Assembly (NCBI GenBank): GCA_039105265.1
Contig: JAPFFF010000015.1
Span: 2,418,001 to 2,482,000 of the forward strand
DNA length: 64,000 nucleotides
Reading direction: 5' to 3'
Origin: Tritrichomonas musculus
Lineage: Eukaryota; Parabasalia; Tritrichomonadida; Tritrichomonadidae
The notes under the pieces were generated by a model. It had not been told where the DNA came from. It made no database searches and saw nothing but the letters and a program-made list of their open reading frames with translations. Numbering within the stretch: position 1 is the first letter of the stretch; each line of letters starts with the position of its first letter. Made by a program: the position numbers and the translations under genes. Below, piece by piece: positions 43,111-50,995 of this stretch.

Positions 43111-44076
43111 ATGGAAGAAGACCAAAATCTTTATTATTCAGCGAAATATCTATCTCATACGCAAAGACCTAATTCTTTAAAAGATAAAGGATTAAGAACA
43201 TTCATTGAAATTGTTCCTTTGCATTCTCAGAATTTCAATATCATTTCGCTAATCCTTTTCCTCGATAGCTTAACCAAAGAATTTATATGCAACAACAAAA
43301 GAGTTTATAATGACATTTTTTCGTTTAGTTGCTGTAATAAATCAAAGATAAATACTGAAATTCAAATATTTAGCATAACTGTCAAAAACGATTTGGAAAC
43401 CATTAAAGTTCTCGCTAGAGATCAACTCCTTGAAAACCAAACTATGAAAGTTGTTACTATTGATTTTGAAGAATGTATCATGACGTCGCCATATACTTTG
43501 AAAAATAAAGAGTGTCCTTTTTTGACTCAAGATTTTTGGAATAAACAATGTAAACATAAAAATTCAATGCTTTATACTTTTTGTAATTACGTAGCTCGAA
43601 AAAATTCTAATTTTCCAATATTTATAAAATTTGCTTTTCAAAACTTTTTAGATAAAAGAACCTTGCGTAGAAGAGCCGTTAGTTTTCAAGGTTATGATGA
43701 TTTTTATAAAATTTTATTGCATTTACCTGGTTTTGTTTATATTGAGATAAGTACTCAAAAAGTTCAGGACGATGGATTTGCATTTAAATTTAATAATGAT
43801 TTTGCTTTTATTAAAAATATAATATGGATTATGCCTTGGGCTTTAGAAGTTATAAATTATATGCATTATTTGCAAATTGATGCTTCTTTTTATGCGCTTA
43901 AGCCTTACAAATTTTGTATATACCATTCAATTTATTTCAATTCAAGTTTTCCTTTCGCATTATCAATTGGCCCTAAAGAGAACCGTTTTTTATATAATTT
44001 ATTATTTGATGGATTAAATAAGTTTTGTTTAAATAAAAATGTTTTTGAAAATAAAGTTGTTTTAAGACCATATTAA
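43111..44076 (+). CDS. MULE transposase, N-terminal part
   Basis: Open for 321 residues from ATG 43111. The last 12 codons or so before the stop overlap the border of an inserted element that begins at 44065. The first catalytic Asp of the DDE domain is residue 257, in MHYLQIDASFYALKPYKFCIYH. It is followed by SFPFALSIGPKENRFLYNLLFDGLNKF, the typical MULE strand and helix. The N-terminal 240 residues should contain the DNA-binding part; CCNKSK, CPFL and CKHKN offer zinc ligands. Without the insertion, the codons would run VVL directly into SDLG of the second part in the same frame. As it is, this part lacks the second Asp and the Glu. Confidence 0.85.
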   Translation: MEEDQNLYYSAKYLSHTQRPNSLKDKGLRTFIEIVPLHSQNFNIISLILFLDSLTKEFICNNKRVYNDIFSFSCCNKSKINTEIQIFSITVKNDLETIKVLARDQLLENQTMKVVTIDFEECIMTSPYTLKNKECPFLTQDFWNKQCKHKNSMLYTFCNYVARKNSNFPIFIKFAFQNFLDKRTLRRRAVSFQGYDDFYKILLHLPGFVYIEISTQKVQDDGFAFKFNNDFAFIKNIIWIMPWALEVINYMHYLQIDASFYALKPYKFCIYHSIYFNSSFPFALSIGPKENRFLYNLLFDGLNKFCLNKNVFENKVVLRPY

Positions 44077-44830
44077 GGTTGAACAAAAGCAGTATATGAT
44101 ATCATATTGTAATATAATAAAATATATGATGACATCAATTTATTTACTAAATATAATGGTAAAATTAACGTAAAATATAAAAATAAATTAATTTTTCTTT
44201 TTGAATGAAAATTTTACAATTTGATAAGTTTAGAAAAAAAAATGATGTTTTGTATAAATATCATAGCAAATATGAGGAAAATGCAATTTTAAATATAAGA
44301 TATATTTTTTAGTTAATTTATTAAATTGAATTAAATTTTTATGAAATATTTGAATCATAAGAAAATTGAGATCAATTCTATGAAATTATTATATACTTCA
44401 GAATATTGTGCATTTTTATAAGAAATAATTGTGAGATTGTAAGATATAAACAATTGAATAATTGTGAGAAAATAAAGATTTCTGAAAAGTAAAAATATGT
44501 AAAGTATTCAAAGTAAAAATCTATCCAAAATAAAGTCCCCAGCGTCGGAATTTTTGATTTTTTAAAATAATTCTTTTCAAAATCAAAAAATATGTCCAAT
44601 TTTTCAAATTTTAACTCAGGTTGAAAAGATTAGCTGAGTGATTATTTATGAAATTATCTCTACTTTTAGCAAGATATAGAATAATTTAAATATATTATAT
44701 AATGATATTATTTTTTTATGAATATTTAATATAAAAAATTAAAATTTATTATGATATTTTTCGCAAAATTTGTATTTTTGTTGTCACTTTTTGAATACTA
44801 CAAAATTGAATGAATACCTTAATAGGGTCT
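44065..44830. mobile_element. 766-bp non-autonomous element inside the MULE transposase gene
   Basis: The ends AGACCATATTAAGGT and ACCTTAATAGGGTCT are inverse of each other with one mismatch in 15. The octamer TTGTTTTA flanks both sides (44057-44064 and 44831-44838), a perfect 8-bp target duplication. The inside is AT-rich and non-coding. The 8-bp duplication fits the hAT group. Element plus duplication is 774 bp, a multiple of three, which is why both transposase parts lie in the same frame. Confidence 0.92.
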
Positions 44831-46227
44831 TTGTTTTATCAGATTTAGGTTCTCCTATCAAAAAGTTCTGTAAATTACATTCAAATATTCAATATTTTTG
44901 TCATCGTCATATTATACAAATATTTGGACCTAAATCATCATTAGGCATATGGGTTGCAAGGTTATTGAGATGCAAAACATATTTAATATATAAACAAGAA
45001 AAAGAATTTATTTTAGTTGAAATGGACGAATATAAAAAAGATCCAAATTCACCTTTATTTGACGATACCGATCAAGATAATGAAAAAAAACAAAAATTAA
45101 AAGATTTTGAAATTATGTTAAAAGATATAGATGAAGTGGAAAGAATGCCAAATAAAGAAGAAATTAAAAAAAGTGATTATTATATTGCTAATTGGGCAAT
45201 ATGGATTCGTTCTGACCACCATGTAGCTCGTTGTTCAAATCATTCGGAAGGTTTCCACGGAAATATCAATCAAAAATTGCCAGATTCCGGAACTCATTCA
45301 TTTAAAACTGGTTTCACAACAATTGTAAATTATTTATTAAATTATATAAATAATTACTCAGATATTTGTGGAAATTCTTTTCAAAATAAACATCAAAAAA
45401 TGATTCAAAAAGTTATACAAATTCTTAGCAAGAGACCAGATAATTATTTAAAATGTTCAAAAGAAAATTGTGATTGTGGTGAAGATGTTTTTGTTGAATC
45501 AATTTATGGAGTGAAACTTCCTTGCATACATACAATATTAAATAATTTTTGCAAATCAGAAATATTTAATATTGTTAAAAATAGCAATGAAATTGATATT
45601 CAATATTTATTTGTTCAATCTCTCAAAAAGTTCCCCAATTATAAATTTGAAAAAAATCTTTTTAAATCAAATAGAAAAAATATAGATAGAATAATATCAA
45701 TATACGAAGTTGAAAAGAATAGAAAGTTTGATAAGGAATCATTGAATATATTAGGCTCTTTTATTAATGAGTTTCTTAATTGTTTTACATATGTTTTACC
45801 AAAATTCCCAAATATTAATCCAAATGATGCCAAATATTCTGGAAATCATTTTGATTTTCGAGCACTTGATGAAAAATTGGTTTTCAGAAAAAAGAAAGAA
45901 GAAAGTAACACAAGTCAAAAGAAAGAAAAATTAAAACTTGAAAATTTATACGACGAAGATGACAATTTTGATTCAATGATAAAAGACTGTAATGCTGACA
46001 TCAAATTAATTAAGAAAAAATACTATGAAACGAAGGCTGAAATTAAAGGAATGTATCCTCAATTATCATATCATGATATCGAAAAAATATGTTTTTCTAA
46101 TTTTGTCCGCTATGTTTTTGAAACTAGATGCGATAATTCAGGTGTCATATATTTTTTATCTAAATTCAAAATAGCAAGTTGGAAAAATGCAGATTTAGCT
46201 GCAGGTGGTAACAGATTTTTCTCTTAA
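44770..46227 (+). pseudogene. MULE transposase, C-terminal part
   Basis: True transposase sequence starts at about 44831, at the right copy of the target duplication. The frame upstream of that is inserted DNA, and no ATG starts it. The second catalytic Asp is in VLSDLGSPIKKF and is followed by QYFCHRHIIQIFG. The catalytic Glu lies in ARCSNHSEGFHGNIN. A SWIM zinc finger follows: CDCG, fifteen residues, then PCIH (CxC...CxH), as in many MULE transposases. A charged helical tail ends at 46227, just inside the right terminal repeat. Together with the 43111-44076 part it makes a whole MULE domain of normal spacing. Confidence 0.85.
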
Positions 46228-46269
46228 CAAATTTCTGAGAAGACTCAGAATATTTTAAATAAGCTTTAT

Positions 46270-46303
<34 letters not shown>

Positions 46304-46436
46304 AAAATAAAAAATAAAAATAAAAACAAGAAAACTAACGCGCGATATAATCATAAATCATTTAATAAACAATAATTTTTGAACATACATAAATGTTTTT
46401 TGTATTTTGAAATTCAATTAATAATTAATATCATTT

Positions 46437-46475
46437 AATGACAACTTTGTGAGCTTTGCTCACAAAGTTGTCATT
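46437..46475. repeat. Perfect hairpin, 18-bp stem, TTT loop
   Basis: The arms around 46455-46457 are exact reverse complements with core CAACTTTGTGAGC-TTT-GCTCACAAAGTTG. Confidence 0.93.
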
Positions 46476-46570
46476 CTTAAGATCTATTAGGTACAATATT
46501 TCTTTTGTTTTCTTCATGAAAGTTGATTTGTTTAAGTTTTGAAAAGAAATCTAATTTGAAAATAATAAAA

Positions 46571-46603
46571 GGCCACTTTTTGAGCGAAGCTCAAAAAGTG
46601 GCC
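46571..46603. repeat. Perfect hairpin, 15-bp stem, GAA loop
   Basis: GGCCACTTTTTGAGC-GAA-GCTCAAAAAGTGGCC. The centre GCGAAGC is known as an extraordinarily stable DNA mini-hairpin. Confidence 0.95.
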
Positions 46604-46693
46604 AAGCATGAGATTCATTTCTGATATGTAATAACTTGGTTATAGTTGGTTTTGATATTTGAATATCTGATTTGAGGAAATTGCAATAAACGC

Positions 46694-46720
46694 CACTTTT
46701 TGAGCTTCGCTCAAAAAGTG
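46694..46720. repeat. Perfect hairpin, 12-bp stem, TTC loop
   Basis: CACTTTTTGAGC-TTC-GCTCAAAAAGTG, nearly the reverse complement of the loop region of the hairpin 123 bp upstream. Confidence 0.95.
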
Positions 46721-47100
46721 TCAATGCTTTAGATAATAATGGCGTAATAATATATTTTTCTTTCAAGAACATTGTTCTTTTTTAAGCAAGTATTCTATAA
46801 AAACAAACGATTAAAATAAATAGAAAAATAATTGAGGGCCAATTTGGTTTCTCATGTCATAAACATTTTGCATCAAAAAGTTATTTTATTTTTTATCTTT
46901 AAGAAAAAGTTATGTTTTATTTTTTGTGCCAAGAAAAAGTTCATGATTATTTTTCACTCTATCAAATTGTCGAAACTTTTTGACCGAAAAAAAATCAAAA
47001 TAAACAAAAAAAAATTAAATATACTATATGATAAAAAATAAAAAATCACAATAATATTAAATAATCAATTTTGTTTGTTTTATTTTCATCTTTTTATTGC

Positions 47101-47976
47101 CACCGTGGTCGTCCTATGGGCGGCAATGTCGTCAATTCCAGATCTTCCGGATGAAATCGCGATATCTTTGTCCGGATGACGACTCGCCGCAGTTACAACC
47201 AGCTAGCTGCTAAGCATTGCTGATCGTGGTCTTGCTATGGGCGGCAATGTCGTCATTCCAGATCTTCCGGATGAAATCGCGATATCTTTGTCCGGATGAC
47301 GACTCGCCGCAGTTACAACCAGCTAGCTGCTAAGCATTGCTGATCGTGGTCTTGCTATGGGCGGCAATGTCGTCATTCCAGATCTTCCGGATGAAATCGC
47401 GATATCTTTGTCCGGATGACGACTCGCCGCAGTTACAACCAGCTAGCTGCTAAGCATTGCTGATCGTGGTCTTGCTATGGGCGGCAATGTCGTCATTCCA
47501 GATCTTCCGGATGAAATCGCGATATCTTTGTCCGGATGACGACTCGCCGCAGTTACAACCAGCTAGCTGCTAAGCATTGCTGATCGTGGTCTTGCTATGG
47601 GCGGCAATGTCGTCATTCCAGATCTTCCGGATGAAATCGCGATATCTTTGTCCGGATGACGACTCGCCGCAGTTACAACCAGCTAGCTGCTAAGCATTGC
47701 TGATCGTGGTCTTGCTATGGGCGGCAATGTCGTCATTCCAGATCTTCCGGATGAAATCGCGATATCTTTGTCCGGATGACGACTCGCCGCAGTTACAACC
47801 AGCTAGCTGCTAAGCATTGCTGATCGTGGTCTTGCTATGGGCGGCAATGTCGTCATTCCAGATCTTCCGGATGAAATCGTGATATCTTTGTCCGGATGAC
47901 GACTCGCCGCAGTTACAACCAGCTAGCTGCTAAGCATTACTGATCGTGATCATGCTATGGGCGGCAATGTCGTCAT
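47101..47976. repeat. Right array: seven 120-bp tandem units plus a partial
   Basis: Inverse orientation of the left array. Full units run from 47137 to 47976, with a partial unit at 47101-47136. The outermost unit carries the same private changes (TGATCACGATCAGTAATGC read from outside) as the outermost unit of the left array. Confidence 0.97.
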
Positions 47977-48284
47977 CTCGGTTTCTTTGATTGGTTTAGT
48001 TCTATAAAAATGGCGCTTTTTCATGGTTTTATCTTAGTGAACTTTTTCAAAACTTTACAAGAAAATTTTAGAACTTTTTGTATGCCTTCTCAATTAACTC
48101 AAAAAGTCAGAATAACGAATTTTCCTCAGAAAAAAATGGTGTAACTTTTTCTATAGTTTGTCATTCCGCCATTTTAAAATTGATATTTGCAGCTCAGCCC
48201 CCTGAATCAAATTAAACTAAATTTAGCATATCTTTATTAAATTAAAAGTACAATATTTAAATGTAATTATAATCTAAATAAATT

Positions 48285-48768
48285 AAGCTTGTAAATTTGG
48301 TGAAATAAACGTTTTTTGGGTTTTAAAAATCACCAAATGTAACCATATTATTGTCAAATAAATTTTATTAATAAAATTTAGTTTTATCAAAAGTCATAAA
48401 CCATTGAATTATTTGAAAGAGGAATTAAATGAGTTTTATCAAAAGTCATATTAATAATCGATAAGATTTTCTCAGTAAAAAAATGTTATTTTTTGAATAT
48501 TTCAAAATAATTGTATGATTTGTATAATATATCTAAGCTTGTAAATTTGGTGAAATAAACGTTTTTTGGGTTTTAAAAATCACCAAATATAACCATATTA
48601 TTGTCAAATAAATTTTATTACCAAAAGTCATAAACCATTGAATTATTTGAAAGAGGAATTAAATGAGTTTTATCAAAAGTCATATTAATAATCGATAAGA
48701 TTTTCTCAGTAAAAAAATGTTATTTTTTGAATATTACAAAATAATTGTATGATTTGTATAATATATCA
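48285..48768. repeat. 250-bp tandem duplication
   Basis: Two copies start at 48285 and 48535, both with AAGCTTGTAAATTTGGTG. The second copy lacks 16 bp. The duplicated segment includes the left terminal repeat of the element. Confidence 0.92.
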
Positions 48769-49389
48769 TATAAAATAATAATAAAAAGCTCAATTATATT
48801 GACGATGAAAAGCCAAAAAACCGATTTCACCAAAAGCCCAGGTCTTGGGCTTTTGGCGACAGCATTCAATTTTGAATAGTTTACATATATTTTGGAGATC
48901 ACCAAAACGGTTTTTTTGGCGATGGTGATTTGTAAAGCTTTCAAAATATCATATATAAAATAAAAAAAAAATAAGATATAAATATATAATAAAATCAATA
49001 AAAGCATTTTTTCAATTGAAAATACATTTTTTTTCATTTATATTTTAAATATATACCGATATAAAATGTATTTAAAATATTAATAGTATTTATATTTTTA
49101 TGAATATTTATAGCCGAATAATAAATAATGCATTGAAATAATTCATTGAAATATTAATAGTTTTTATATTTTTATGAATATATATAGCCAAGTAATTAAA
49201 TAAATTCATTGAATTTATTGAATGTTGATTCGTAAATTGAATTTTTATTTAATCAAATATCATTTAATCATTTTATTTAATAATTCATAAGAAATAACTT
49301 TTTAAAAGATTTATTAAAATCGCCAAAAGACCAGAAAGAATCACCAAGACCAGGTCTTTTTTTTACATTTGGGTATATTTTACAAGCTT
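48285..49389. mobile_element. Non-autonomous element with 9-bp target duplication
   Basis: The ends AAGCTTGTAAA and TTTACAAGCTT are exact inverse repeats of 11 bp. AAATAAATT flanks both sides (48276-48284 and 49390-49398). The 9-bp duplication suggests a Mutator-like non-autonomous element. Inside are a 250-bp tandem duplication of the left end, a hairpin CCAAAAGCCCA-GGTCT-TGGGCTTTTGG at 48830-48856, and many CACCAAA/TTTGGTG motifs. No coding frame is credible. Confidence 0.85.
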
Positions 49390-49448
49390 AAATAAATTCT
49401 TTATTTATTTAGATATTTCAAAAAAAATATATAAAAACTCATTAAAAT

Positions 49449-49984
49449 CTAGGCTTTTGTATCCAGTGAACTGAGTGTCCATTTTCGACTTTTTGTAAAA
49501 AGCTGTCACTTTTTGTGGACATAAAACTGCTTTTTTATATTTTATTCAAAGATTTTTATTCAAAGATTTGAGTTGAAGTATCCAAAAAATTTTTTATTGG
49601 ATACTCTATTTTTACTTTAATAAACTCATTAATATCTGAAAAAAAGCAATAATAAATGCCTTAAACACCTACTATTCTTAATTTTTAAAAAACCTCTCAA
49701 ATATGAATTATAAACTTTTCAAATTCACTAAGAATGATTTTGACCAAGAAGATCAACATTTGAAATAAAAAATAAAATTCAATGTAAATTTGGAGCGATA
49801 TAATTGGTCAAACGAAATATACATTCAAAATAATCAATGAAATTTGAAAGGTGTATCCAAGATTGAATTAAAGTGTCCATTTTGGCTATTTTGGATCCTC
49901 AAATTCTCTCAAAAAATAACGAACAAAAATGAGTATCCATTGGATACTTTTTGAATACAAACTCGTTTGGACACAAAAGCCTAG
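49449..49984. mobile_element. MITE with 8-bp target duplication
   Basis: The ends CTAGGCTTTTGT(A/G)TCCA are inverse repeats of about 17 bp. ATTAAAAT flanks both sides (49441-49448 and 49985-49992). The inside is non-coding and full of TGTCCA/TATCCA motifs in both orientations, including GTATCCA-T-TGGATAC near 49933 and a longer GTATCCAA...TTGGATAC hairpin near 49577. Confidence 0.9.
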
Positions 49985-50995
49985 ATTAAAATGAACTTTT
50001 TAACAAAATATGAAATATTTATAAAATAACAAAATGCATAATTAATCATTAATTTCCAATATATATAAAAATTAATCATTATAAATTCAATCCATTAATC
50101 AGGTGGCTGGATTGGGTTATTTTCATAGGATACTTGTTTGTGTTATTATAACTTATATAATTGATATTTTAAAACTTTTAAATAATAAATATATTAAATA
50201 AGTGCACTATAATATAATATCAAAATATTATTTAGTAATTATTAATATATAAAAAGATATATATATTTTTATAAACGTTAAAAATTTAAAGTAGGTGTCC
50301 GCACCTCTAAATAATGAGGAAATAAATTAATTAATCTTAGAAATTGCAAATTTAAAACAAGAAATCTGAGGTATTCGACACTAATGAAATCTATTAAAAG
50401 AAAAATCGGATAAATTAATTACAATCAATGTAAATCATGATATTAAAAATTATGATTGGCCAAAAGAATAATTCAAAAACAAGCATAAAAAATGAATATT
50501 AATTGTTCAAATGATATTTGATGATTTTGGAACAAATGAAAAGCATGAAAGCTCAAAAGGAATTATATATAAAAAAAAACACTATTTTTTTTTGAAAACA
50601 TGCAATTAAATGAAATAATATCATTCATAAAAATAAGTAAATGTTTTTATTTTATTTGTTTTTTACATATATAAATATATCAAATCGAAAAAAAAATTTT
50701 TAATGATAAAATCATTTTTTTTTTATTCATATGAAATTATAAGGATTTAAAAGTCAAATATTCTTATTCTCTCCTGATTTATTTTAAAAAAAGTTTATTT
50801 TTGAAAATATTTATATTCTATAGTTTATTGTTTTTTTTTGTGAAAGTTTGCTACAAATTATTAATATTTGTTTATCTTTAAAATCTATCTGTAAAAATTT
50901 AATTAAATTTTATATATATATTATATGTTTTATATTATTTATAATATGATAATATTAAATTTGATTTGTCCAGGAATTAGAGTTTCCGTACCTCT

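Larger units (their letters stand above)
46273..47038. mobile_element. Extra segment in the right terminal repeat (candidate insertion)
   Basis: The left terminal repeat has only about 30 bp between AAGCTTTATC and the AATAATATTAAATAATC block; the right one has about 795 bp there. The extra DNA begins with a long A-rich run and holds three perfect hairpins (46437, 46571, 46694). Clear inverted ends or a target duplication are not visible because the borders are A-rich, so type and exact ends stay open. Confidence 0.6.
41603..48170 (+). mobile_element. Mutator-like element (MULE) with tandem-array terminal inverted repeats
   Basis: A 6568-bp element flanked by the 9-bp target duplication ATTTTAAAA (41594-41602 and 48171-48179), the usual size for Mutator-like elements. 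The tips GGCGAAGTGACAAAC and GGCGGAATGACAAAC are followed by near-identical sequence on both sides. The terminal inverted repeats are very long (about 1.45 kb left, 1.9 kb right including an insertion) and consist mainly of GC-rich 120-bp tandem units. Between them lies a MULE transposase gene cut by a 766-bp element. An additional insertion of about 765 bp lies in the right repeat. As it stands the element looks unable to make its own transposase. Confidence 0.93.
46226..48170. repeat. Right terminal inverted repeat of the MULE
   Basis: Mirror of the left repeat. From the inside: TTTCTGAGAAGACTCAGAA and AAGCTTTATC, then an extra segment of about 765 bp, then CAATAATATTAAATAATC, CATCTTTTTATTGCCACCG, seven full 120-bp units, and the 194-bp tip ending at 48170. 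Confidence 0.9.
39541..50308. mobile_element. hAT-like non-autonomous element hosting later insertions
   Basis: The left tip AGAGGTGCGGACA (39541-39553) is matched by the exact inverse TGTCCGCACCTCT ending at 50308. The octamer AAATAATG directly precedes the left tip (39533-39540) and directly follows the right tip (50309-50316): a perfect 8-bp target duplication. The AGAGGTGCGG tip and 8-bp duplication fit the hAT superfamily. Removing the later insertions (the Mutator-like element and two small elements, with their duplications) leaves about 2.5 kb of AT-rich DNA with no coding frame, so it was probably non-autonomous before it was filled. Confidence 0.8.
39040..50995. mobile_element. Outermost worn element of the transposon nest (candidate)
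   Basis: The left tip AGAGGTATGGAAACT at 39040 and the right tip AGTTTCCGTACCTCT ending at 50995 are reverse complements with one mismatch over 15 bp. The flanking octamers ATTTTTTT and ATTAAATT agree at five of eight positions, so any target duplication has decayed. Without the inner elements the outer one would be about 1.2 kb and non-coding. The AGAGG tips resemble those of hAT elements. Confidence 0.5.

Noticed and set aside
44077-44769. Intron in the MULE transposase
   Set aside because: No GTATGT-type donor or ACTAAC-type branch/acceptor is present, whereas inverted ends and an 8-bp target duplication explain the segment as an insertion.
46832-47041. 69-residue plus-strand frame in the right MULE arm
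   Set aside because: Lys/Phe/Ile low-complexity translation inside the extra segment of the terminal repeat.
48720-49037. 105-residue minus-strand frame
   Set aside because: It lies within the element at 48285-49389, is hydrophobic low-complexity sequence from AT-rich DNA and spans repeats.
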